Below, piece by piece: positions 42,632 to 48,784 of a DNA stretch of 48,784 nt. Source of the DNA: JAVBMB01 sp031552995 (GTDB taxonomy: Bacteria; Bacillota; Clostridia; Oscillospirales; Butyricicoccaceae); the NCBI GenBank assembly GCA_031552995.1, contig JAVBMB010000017.1, positions 1-48,784 of the forward strand, in the 5' to 3' direction. Below the pieces are notes generated by a model. The model did no database searches. It saw only the letters and a program-made list of their open reading frames with translations, and was not told the DNA's origin. Both the position numbers and the translations under genes were made by a program. Every line of letters starts with the position of its first letter. Position 1 is the first letter of the stretch.

Positions 42632-42866
42632 ATAATCATAAAACAATTAAGTGAATAAACACCGAACTGACGCTGCCGGACAATTTTTTCGCAAATACTG
42701 TGGCGGCAATGCGTTCAGTCGTTTTTTTACCATTTGCGCGCGTGTTTAAGTTCGTCCGATTCAGAATCGAACGGTGTATTACGCGGGTTACGCATAAAAC
42801 AGGCGCGCCGTTCTTGTGATGACGCCTTTTGTGCATAACACCCTGTTTGCAACGCGGAGGGCATAT

Positions 42867-44474
42867 ATGAACCCGGAATCGATATTGCGCAGGCTGATAG
42901 CCGTGCGAAGCGACACCGGCACAGAGATGGAGCGGGATATGGCAAAGCTGATGCTGGAAATCATCGGCAGCGACAGCTATTTTGCCGGGCATCCCGAATA
43001 TTTTGGCGCGTGGGACGGCGGTGACCGTTTAGGCAGGCCGGTCGTGTGGGCGCTTAAACGTGGCACAGGCCGCCGCACGCTTGTGCTGTCCGGCCATTAC
43101 GACGCCGTCGGCGTATCGAATTACGGGACGCTGGCCGACGCCGCGTGCGACCCGGATGAGCTGGCGCGCAGGCTTCAGGATTCCGTCGACACCGACGAAG
43201 AGACTCTGCGCGATTTGAAAAGCGGAGATTGGCTGTTCGGCCGCGGCTCGAACGACATGAAGGGCGGCCTGGCCGTCAACCTTTATACCTTGCTGAGGCA
43301 TGTCCCGCGCGAGCTGAATATCCTGTTCACCGCCGTGTGCGATGAGGAGAGCCAGTCGGAGGGTGCGCGGCAAGCGCCGCGTCTGTATATTCAGCTTAGG
43401 CAGCAGTTTGATTTGCAGTACATTTTTGCCGTCGTCAGCGAGCCGAGCTTTCGTGATGTCGACGCGAAGGCCCCGTATACGATAATAAACGGCAGCGCGG
43501 GCAAGATAATGCCGCTGATAATGGCGCGCGGGCTTTTGGCGCACTCGGCGCGGTCGATGAACGGCCTTAGCTCGACGGTGCTTATTGCTAAGATAATTGA
43601 TAAAATCGAGCTTTGCGACCGGCTTGTGTCGGCGGACAAGGGCGTCAACACCCATCCGCCCTCTGTGCTTATGCTGCGCGATATGAAGGAGACATACGAT
43701 GTTTCGCTGCCCGAATACACCGGCGCGGCGTTAAGCGTGACATACCTGCAAAGCACCAGGCCGATGGATATGCTGGAGCAGATACGCGAAATGTGCCATG
43801 ACGCGCTTGAAGAGGGCGTGCGGAAGTATAACGACATATACGACACGCTTATCGGGCGCGGGATGATGCCGGCCGAGGGCAGGCAGGCGTTCGTGCCGAG
43901 GGCGTACACCCACAGCGAGCTTGAGTGTATCGCGAAAAGCCTGCCGGGGTACGTGGATTTTAAAAAGCGCGCGCTTTCTGAGGCTGCCGAGCGGGTAAAG
44001 TGCCGGGGCGAGACGCTTCAGTACGCGACAATGCTGTATCTTATGGCGCTGATGGACTTTGCCAAGCTGCCGGCCGCGTCGGCTGTCGTCGCGCTGTCCC
44101 CGCCGTTTTGCGCCGCCGCTAACAACGACTATCTTGGCGGCGAGGCCGGCGAGATAATCGGCAGACTGATTGGAAAGCTGGGCGAAAGGGGCATAGACGC
44201 CGCGAAAATTGCCTATTCGCAGGGCATGACCGACCTGAGCTATATGTCGTGCGCCGACCTTGAAGGCGCAAAAGGGATAATGGATAACATCCCTCTGCGC
44301 AATGTGTACGACATTGACTTCGATTTGATTGATCAGGCGGGTATGCCGACCGTTATGATAGGCCCGGGGGCCAAGGGCGTCCACCAGTGCGCAGAGCGTG
44401 TCTACCTGCCGGATATCAACAGGACTCTGCCCGATATATTTGAAACGCTGATTGAGCTGCTTGAGACGCGGTAA
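42867..44474 (+). CDS. M20-family peptidase, RocB-like
   Basis: The 535-residue protein belongs to the zinc-dependent M20 peptidases and resembles RocB (COG4187) in length and layout. Metal-site segments are LSGHYDAVGVSNYG (about residue 77), the bridging Asp region GRGSNDMKGGLAVN, the catalytic Glu-Glu in AVCDEESQSEGA, and a later GPGAKGVHQCAERVY holding the last His. RocB has been linked with arginine use in Bacillus, without a proven reaction. The ATG at 42867 has GGAGG seven bases upstream; earlier in-frame codons have no site. Its place among methyltransferase genes suggests it frees or trims a peptide- or amide-bound substrate. That is inference. Confidence 0.85.
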   Translation: MNPESILRRLIAVRSDTGTEMERDMAKLMLEIIGSDSYFAGHPEYFGAWDGGDRLGRPVVWALKRGTGRRTLVLSGHYDAVGVSNYGTLADAACDPDELARRLQDSVDTDEETLRDLKSGDWLFGRGSNDMKGGLAVNLYTLLRHVPRELNILFTAVCDEESQSEGARQAPRLYIQLRQQFDLQYIFAVVSEPSFRDVDAKAPYTIINGSAGKIMPLIMARGLLAHSARSMNGLSSTVLIAKIIDKIELCDRLVSADKGVNTHPPSVLMLRDMKETYDVSLPEYTGAALSVTYLQSTRPMDMLEQIREMCHDALEEGVRKYNDIYDTLIGRGMMPAEGRQAFVPRAYTHSELECIAKSLPGYVDFKKRALSEAAERVKCRGETLQYATMLYLMALMDFAKLPAASAVVALSPPFCAAANNDYLGGEAGEIIGRLIGKLGERGIDAAKIAYSQGMTDLSYMSCADLEGAKGIMDNIPLRNVYDIDFDLIDQAGMPTVMIGPGAKGVHQCAERVYLPDINRTLPDIFETLIELLETR

Positions 44475-44621
44475 ACTCTTGCGCGGCGCAGTTTGGTGCC
44501 GCAATCTTCGCCCGCAAATATACCGAAGGCGCCGTACAACCGGGACACAGTGATGTGACATCAAGTCGGGTATGTAAAATCGTCAACTTAATAACAAATA
44601 TTTTATACGAGGAGGCTGTAC
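44475..44621. other. Gap before the MttB-family gene with a cluster motif
   Basis: No gene is seen. TGATGTGACATCA (44552-44564) is an inverted repeat, and AAAATCGTCAACTT (44576-44589) read on minus gives the cluster motif core GTTGACGATTT. No clear promoter pair was found. Confidence 0.45.
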
Positions 44622-46091
44622 ATGCGGGTCAATCAGAACATGAATGAGACCTTTTGCTTCAGGATGTGCTCTCAGAGCCAGCTGGAGAGAATCCACTTCG
44701 CGTCGCTTGAGGTTCTGGAGAGAACGGGCGTAAAAATCTTTGAGGATGAAGCACTGCAACTGCTGCACGATGGCGGCGCGTATGTCGATTTTGAGAAAAA
44801 AACCGCGAAAATCCCCTCTCACATGGTCGAGGCCGCTATCCAGTCCGCGCCCAGCAGGATAGTTGTGGCCAATCCGCAGATGCAGAGATGCATATTCCTT
44901 GAGAAGGACAACGTATTCTACGGGCCGGGCACCGACCTGCCCAGCTTCACCGACCCGGATGACAATACCGTGAGGCCGACCGTGCTGAAGGATATTGAAA
45001 ATGTCGCCAAGGTCGTAAACAGTCTGGAAAATATAGACTATGTGTCGAACAACGGTCTGGCAAGCGATGTCCCGCAGGAGCTGCACGACATGTACAGCCT
45101 TAGGGCGATGCGCCAGTACTGCAAAAAGCCTAACCTCGTCACCGCCACCGACAAGGGCAACTTGATGGCGATGATTGACATGTGCGCCGAAATGGCCGGC
45201 GGATATCAGGAACTTCGCCGCAACCCGACGCTGATGCTGTATAACGAGCCGGTCTCCCCGCTGCTTAACAGCAAGGAAGCCGTTCAAAAGCTGCTGCTGT
45301 GCGCCGAGTACGGCATACCGACAACATACGCCGCAGGCGGCGTCTCGGGCGGCACCTCGCCTGTCACCCTGTCGGGCAGCATAGTGCAAAGCAACGCCGA
45401 AGGCCTTGCCGGGCTTGTGATGCACCAGCTCAAGCGCAAAGGCTCGCCGTTTATATTCGGCTATGTCTACGGCGCGCTTGATATGAAAACAACCGTCAAC
45501 TCTTACGGCGGGCCGGAGCTTGCGATGGTTCACGCCGTCATGGCCGATTTGGGCAAATACTACCAGCTGCCGACATACAGCACGGCCGGCTGCACCGACT
45601 CAATCGTCGTCGATGCGCAGGCCGGGCTTGAGAGCATGTTCTCCATCATGAGCGCGGCGCTTTCGGGCGGCAACCTTGTGCACGACAACGGCTACACCGG
45701 CATAGGCATGATAGGCAACCTGGATATGCTGATGCTGAATAACGAAATAATCTCTTATGTCAAGCGCTTTGTCAGGGGCCTGAAGTACGATGAGGAGTCG
45801 TTTGCGGTTGACCTGATTGACAAAGTCGGCTACGGCGGGGATTTCGTCTCGCAGAGCCACACGATGAAGCACTTTAAGGAAGAGGTGTACTATCCCAAGT
45901 TTATGAACCGCAAGCAGTACCCGTCGTGGGACAGGGACGGCAAGCCGGAGCTGAACAAAAAGCTGAACATTGCCGTGCATAAGATTATCGATAATGAGTG
46001 CGAGAATTATTTGGACTCCCGTACTTCCAAGGTGTTCGAGGAGATAATCGAGAACCGCAGAAGGCAAATTGAGCTTGAAAAAAATAAGTAA
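44622..46091 (+). CDS. MttB-family (non-pyrrolysine) methylamine methyltransferase
   Basis: This 489-residue protein belongs to the trimethylamine methyltransferase (MttB) superfamily, which moves a methyl from a quaternary or tertiary amine to the Co(I) of a corrinoid protein. Family blocks include LERTGVKIFEDEALQLLHDGGA, GPGTDLPSFTDPDDN, the barrel segment YAAGGVSGGTSPVTLSGSIV, and the late GGNLVHDNGYTGIGMIGNLDMLMLNNEI (here given in parts: GGNLVHDNGYTGIG, LDMLMLNNEI). There is no in-frame amber codon, so it belongs with pyrrolysine-free members such as MtgB, MtpB and MtcB, which act on glycine betaine, proline betaine and carnitine. Which substrate this one takes is open. GAGGAGG precedes the ATG, and its corrinoid protein follows 17 bases later. 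Confidence 0.93.
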   Translation: MRVNQNMNETFCFRMCSQSQLERIHFASLEVLERTGVKIFEDEALQLLHDGGAYVDFEKKTAKIPSHMVEAAIQSAPSRIVVANPQMQRCIFLEKDNVFYGPGTDLPSFTDPDDNTVRPTVLKDIENVAKVVNSLENIDYVSNNGLASDVPQELHDMYSLRAMRQYCKKPNLVTATDKGNLMAMIDMCAEMAGGYQELRRNPTLMLYNEPVSPLLNSKEAVQKLLLCAEYGIPTTYAAGGVSGGTSPVTLSGSIVQSNAEGLAGLVMHQLKRKGSPFIFGYVYGALDMKTTVNSYGGPELAMVHAVMADLGKYYQLPTYSTAGCTDSIVVDAQAGLESMFSIMSAALSGGNLVHDNGYTGIGMIGNLDMLMLNNEIISYVKRFVRGLKYDEESFAVDLIDKVGYGGDFVSQSHTMKHFKEEVYYPKFMNRKQYPSWDRDGKPELNKKLNIAVHKIIDNECENYLDSRTSKVFEEIIENRRRQIELEKNK

Positions 46092-46108
46092 AGAGAGGAA
46101 CCTTAATA

Positions 46109-46735
46109 ATGTCTACACTTAAGAAGATACAGCAGGCTGTTTTGGAGGGCGAAGCTGATGACGTCGTCTCCTATGTACAGAAGGCGCTTGCCGAGCAGAC
46201 AGACCCGCAAGTTATCCTAAACGAAGGCATGGTTCCCGGCATGGATGAGGTCGCCGTGCTGTTCCGTGACGGCGAGATGTTCGTGCCCGAAGTGCTTATG
46301 TCGGCGATGGCGATGCAAGCAGGCAATGATATCCTCAAGCCGCTGCTTGTCCAGGGAGGTGTGCAGAGCAAGGGTGTTGTTATTTCCGGCACGGTGTATG
46401 GCGACTTGCATGATATCGGCAAAAAAATCGTCGGCATGATGCTTGAGGGCTCCGGCTTTAAGGTCATTGACCTTGGCATGGATGTGCCGGTCGAGAAGTT
46501 TATCGGCGCGATTCAGGAAGCCAAAGCCGACCTGCTTTGCATGTCCGCTATGCTGACGACTACAATGCCTGTTATGAAAGAGGTCGTCGACGAGCTTAAA
46601 AAACGCGGCATCTCCGTAAAGGTAATGGTGGGCGGCGCGCCGGTTACCGACGCGTTCGCCAAAGAAATCAGCGCGCACTATTCGTTCGACGCAGCTTCGG
46701 CCGTGGAGCTGGCCAACAGGCTGATTTCGGAATAA
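46109..46735 (+). CDS. Corrinoid protein of the methyltransferase system (MttC/MtgC-like)
   Basis: The 208-residue protein has the helical cap domain (about residues 1-85, with NEGMVPGMDEVAVLFRDGEM and FVPEVLMSAMAMQAG) and a B12-binding Rossmann domain. The lower cobalt ligand is His101 in GDLHDIGKKIV, followed by FKVIDLGMDVP and MVGGAPVTDAFA. It carries the methyl group taken by the MttB-family protein to a second methyltransferase, probably the UroD-type protein here, or to tetrahydrofolate via a partner elsewhere. When its cobalt oxidises, the RACo-like protein would restore it. A terminator follows the stop. Confidence 0.96.
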   Translation: MSTLKKIQQAVLEGEADDVVSYVQKALAEQTDPQVILNEGMVPGMDEVAVLFRDGEMFVPEVLMSAMAMQAGNDILKPLLVQGGVQSKGVVISGTVYGDLHDIGKKIVGMMLEGSGFKVIDLGMDVPVEKFIGAIQEAKADLLCMSAMLTTTMPVMKEVVDELKKRGISVKVMVGGAPVTDAFAKEISAHYSFDAASAVELANRLISE

Positions 46736-46755
46736 GCCGTAAATTACAGATAAAT

Positions 46756-46793
46756 AAAAAGATGTCCGGTCGAATGAGGCCGGGCATCTTTTT
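46756..46793 (+). terminator. Terminator of the MttB/MttC operon
   Basis: AAAAAGATGTCCGG (46756-46769) pairs with CCGGGCATCTTTTT (46780-46793; one G-U pair), ending in the T-run. Confidence 0.9.
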
Positions 46794-46795
46794 GC

Positions 46796-47006
46796 TATAT
46801 GACGGTATTTTAAGGGGCAGCCTTGCGGGGGAAACACGTTCCGCGGCGGCGCACAGATGCTGGATGGGTGAAGCCCGCCACTGGCGCCGCGAAAAGCGAT
46901 TTTTTCCGATTTTGCGGCGTGACGCAGGCGTAGGCGTGGCGGCCCGCCGCCTTGCGGGGGGATTATAGCGTCACCGGGCGGCAAAGCAGTGGCACGCAGC
47001 AAGGGG
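46796..47006. other. GC-rich non-coding stretch, unidentified
   Basis: No gene is seen. GCCTTGCGGGGG occurs twice as a direct repeat (46820-46831 and 46949-46960), and GC-rich stems are common (for example GCGGCC near 46940). A GCCACTG like that of cobalamin riboswitches is present at 46877-46883, but the other parts are missing. Confidence 0.4.
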
Positions 47007-47768
47007 TTACACATGTTTACAGAATATTTGCCCAAGCATATATTCGCAAAAGCCGGCCAGTCCGTCGCCGGAGATTTGCGGCACCGACGCTGCATTATAA
47101 CAGGCAAGCGCTTCGGCGGCGACGCCGGTGTATTGCGCCGGCAAATTGCGAATGCCCCACTCGCCTCCCCCGGCCTTTGACAGCACAATACCGTCCCGGA
47201 TAAACGCCAGAACGCGGCACAGATTAAGCACGGCGCAGACGGGGTTATCAAGCGCGTCACCTGCTGCGCCGGAGATGTCTCTGCGGATGCTGTCAAGATA
47301 ATATGCCCGCGGCACATTGCCGAAAACGTGCTCAATGCTCTCCCCTGCCTGCACAATCCCCGTGTGGCGTATCACTGTAAAATGCGCCGCCAGGTCGTAA
47401 TCGGTCTTTTCGTCGCCGCCGCACAGGCTCAGCGGGTCGCTTCGATACCGGTCAAGACAGGCGCTTGAAAAGTGCAGCTCATACGGCGTCGGATATACAA
47501 AACGCTCGCAGTGGCGGCGGAGAACGACGCTCATCTCAAAGCCCTTTTTTGGCGCATCCGGCAGCAGCCGCTCAAGAACGTCCAGCAGGCGCAGCTTTGT
47601 CTGCCGGCTCGGGCCGCGCTCGACTACGACTATAAAATCGATATCGCTGCGCTGCGGGTTAAAGCAACCGAACGCTATCGAGCCGTGGATATATATGCCG
47701 ACCAGATTTCGCCCCAATATTTTGGCGTACTGCCGGGAAATTGCCTCCATCAGCGGCAGATAAGCCAT
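47007..47768 (-). CDS. Aminoglycoside nucleotidyltransferase-like protein (AadA/ANT(9) type)
   Basis: The 253-residue protein has the nucleotidyltransferase beta motif GSIAFGCFNPQRSDIDFIVV at about residues 29-48, with the two metal-binding Asp in SDID. The C-terminal helical part (DNPVCAVLNLCRVLAFIRDG and GGGEWGIRNLP) matches the DUF4111 domain of AadA and ANT(9), which adenylate streptomycin or spectinomycin. Whether this chromosomal copy confers resistance is unknown; the sequence is divergent, and other targets are possible. GAGGTGG lies before the ATG. It is a single-gene unit. Confidence 0.85.
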   Translation of the reverse strand: MAYLPLMEAISRQYAKILGRNLVGIYIHGSIAFGCFNPQRSDIDFIVVVERGPSRQTKLRLLDVLERLLPDAPKKGFEMSVVLRRHCERFVYPTPYELHFSSACLDRYRSDPLSLCGGDEKTDYDLAAHFTVIRHTGIVQAGESIEHVFGNVPRAYYLDSIRRDISGAAGDALDNPVCAVLNLCRVLAFIRDGIVLSKAGGGEWGIRNLPAQYTGVAAEALACYNAASVPQISGDGLAGFCEYMLGQIFCKHV

Positions 47769-47838
47769 ACACCCACCTCACACTCAATAATATCACGGCC
47801 TGACACGCCTTGGCATAGCCATAGTCCGCCTGATAGCC

Positions 47839-47867
47839 ATTATACGCCTTCCGGGCCGGTAAATCCA
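47839..47867 (-). promoter_or_regulatory. Possible promoter of the nucleotidyltransferase gene
   Basis: TATAAT (47839-47844) is perfect on minus, but the -35 at 17 bases (TGGATT) is poor. Confidence 0.4.
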
Positions 47868-47918
47868 GCTGCGCATTGGGCAAAATGCTGCAAATATTAA
47901 TAATTATGAAATAATATG

Positions 47919-47947
47919 TTGACAATTAAGCAATAAATGCATATAAT
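47919..47947 (+). promoter_or_regulatory. Perfect consensus promoter of the secreted repeat protein gene
   Basis: TTGACA (47919-47924), 17 bases, TATAAT (47942-47947). The start should be near 47954, leaving a leader of about 248 bases that encodes no protein. Confidence 0.88.
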
Positions 47948-48094
47948 GATACCATAAACTGGTAATTAAAACACGATAAGGCGCCCATGCTGAAGGAAGT
48001 CAACTAACCGGGGAAGCTCATTTTGTCCGCCGGCCGACATTGCTCTTTCGTCTGCGTCTCAGCCCCCGCGGGGCGCAAACTCTAAATTAAGGTC

Positions 48095-48130
48095 AATGCG
48101 GCTGCAAAATAATGCGGCCGCATTTTGTTT
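48095..48130 (+). terminator. Hairpin with T-rich tail inside the leader
   Basis: AATGCGGC (48095-48102) pairs with GCCGCATT (48117-48124), followed by TTGTTT. Lying between promoter and gene, it may act as an attenuator. Confidence 0.5.
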
Positions 48131-48201
48131 CATCATGGATGCTTCTCGCCCTCGGGCGATTATATAAAACACAGGATGAGGATTGAAAGGGAGGTAAAAA
48201 G

Positions 48202-48784
48202 ATGAAGAAAACAGCACGGTTTCGCACTTTCGCGGCGCTGTACGTTTTGCTTTTCCTCGCGCTGTCCCACATTGTGTCAACAGGTGTCGGTGCCGCGTGC
48301 GCCCACACGTGGAAGAGCTACAGCGACGCAGACCATCCCCACGCCAAATACCGGATGTGCAGCAAATGCTACGCGGTGGAGTACACAGGAGGCTACGCCA
48401 CCAAATCCCACGGCAGCGGGGCCTGGGGCAGCGGCACCTGCCCCGACTGCGGCAGCCACAGCTACAGCGGAAGAAGCTGCACCAGCGCCGGCAGCTGCAG
48501 CTGCGGTGCGACGATATCGGCGTATGGCCATTCGTGGAGCCATGCGGGGTACGAGGCTGCCCACCCGCATTACAATTACGACCGCTGCTCCAGATGCAAC
48601 GGCACGCGGCGCGCCAGCGGCACCAACTACATGTCAAGCTGCGCCACCTGCAACCCGCCCCACACCCACAATTACTCGGGGCGGAACTGCACCTACGGCG
48701 GGCAGTGCAGCTGCGGGCAGGCGGGCACGCCCCTTGGTCACAGCTACACCGGCAGCGCAACCTACAGCGACGAGAGCCACCCGC
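48202..48784 (+). CDS. Secreted Cys/His-rich repeat protein, 3' end cut off by window edge
   Basis: The frame is open from the ATG at 48202 to the right edge (194 codons), with GGGAGG six bases upstream. A signal peptide is clear: MKKTARFRTF, a hydrophobic core LYVLLFLALSHIV, and a small-residue cleavage region near residue 32. The rest is built of units of about 70 residues: HTW/HSW, HPH, CSKC or CSRC, CPDC or CATC, HSYSGR or HNYSGR, CSCG, then GHS starting the next unit. Two full units (about 35-178) and the start of a third are seen. The paired CxxC and His spacing suggests zinc ribbons or disulfide-knit modules of a surface protein. Function unknown; no anchor is visible because the end is missing. 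Confidence 0.85.
   Translation, partial: MKKTARFRTFAALYVLLFLALSHIVSTGVGAACAHTWKSYSDADHPHAKYRMCSKCYAVEYTGGYATKSHGSGAWGSGTCPDCGSHSYSGRSCTSAGSCSCGATISAYGHSWSHAGYEAAHPHYNYDRCSRCNGTRRASGTNYMSSCATCNPPHTHNYSGRNCTYGGQCSCGQAGTPLGHSYTGSATYSDESHP

Noticed and set aside
44622..46091. Pyrrolysine (amber) readthrough in the MttB-family gene
   Set aside because: The frame has no internal TAG and is full length, so it belongs to the pyrrolysine-free branch.
46796..46960. Possible cobalamin riboswitch (GCCACTG at 46877)
   Set aside because: The AGTCAGGA-type and other conserved boxes are absent, and no plus-strand gene follows.
46217..47356. A 379-residue frame on minus across the end of the operon
   Set aside because: It runs through the corrinoid protein gene, its terminator and non-coding sequence, and resembles no family.
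48059..48760. A 233-residue Cys/Arg-rich frame on minus
   Set aside because: It is the complement of the secreted repeat protein, which has a promoter, a ribosome site and a signal peptide; the minus frame has none.

Overview
The window looks like chromosome from a fairly GC-rich member of the Bacillota, class Clostridia, probably near the Oscillospirales. I infer this from several things seen together. A RemB (DUF370) gene sits beside gyrB. There is a pyruvate, phosphate dikinase of clostridial type. The peptidoglycan-recycling gene set matches that of Bacillus (NagZ, NamZ and an AmiE-like hydrolase). There is a corrinoid methyltransferase cluster of the acetogen/gut-Clostridia kind. Promoters are sigma-A-like (TTGACA-N17-TATAAT) and Shine-Dalgarno sites are strong. 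No tRNA, rRNA, CRISPR array, prophage or intact insertion sequence was seen.

Layout. 1-5190: remB-gyrB-pspC-gyrA on the minus strand, with gyrA running off the left edge. 5369-8885: ppdK and a GNAT acetyltransferase on plus. 8931-11259: lrgA-lrgB-msrA-mntP on minus. 11521-12523: a small XRE-regulator/membrane-protein operon with a three-repeat operator. 12542-21986: a peptidoglycan-recycling island. It holds nagB (minus), murQ-murK-AmiE-like (plus), nagZ-namZ (minus) and anmK-nagA (plus). Together these cover trimming of muropeptides, phosphorylation of amino sugars, removal of lactate, deacetylation and deamination to fructose-6-phosphate. No transporter for the sugars lies in the window.

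22157-24876: a yybP-ykoY (Mn2+) riboswitch followed by a P-type cation ATPase. 24877-26215: a repeat-rich stretch with a barnase/barstar toxin-immunity pair. 26304-29825: a lipoprotein, a PhzF-family protein and a hybrid histidine kinase. 30042-34897: a D-aminoacylase-like amidohydrolase, a methyltransferase, two subunits of a sodium-pumping decarboxylase (one only 43 residues long) and an alpha/beta hydrolase.

34975-46735 is the most distinctive part: a corrinoid-dependent methyl-transfer island. On minus are an ArsR-like regulator, a protein resembling the methionine-synthase activation domain, and a CobW GTPase. On plus are a RACo-like corrinoid activator, a UroD/MtaA-family methyltransferase fused to a thioredoxin-like domain, a radical SAM-like protein with unusual cysteine spacing, an M20 (RocB-like) peptidase, a non-pyrrolysine MttB-family methyltransferase and its corrinoid protein. 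A shared motif, about ATTGACGAATCA, lies just downstream of three of the promoters and near the fourth gene block. This suggests one regulon for an unidentified methylated substrate.

46736-48784: a GC-rich non-coding stretch, an aminoglycoside-nucleotidyltransferase-like gene (minus), and the 5' part of a secreted Cys/His-rich repeat protein (plus) that runs off the right edge behind a perfect consensus promoter and a long leader.
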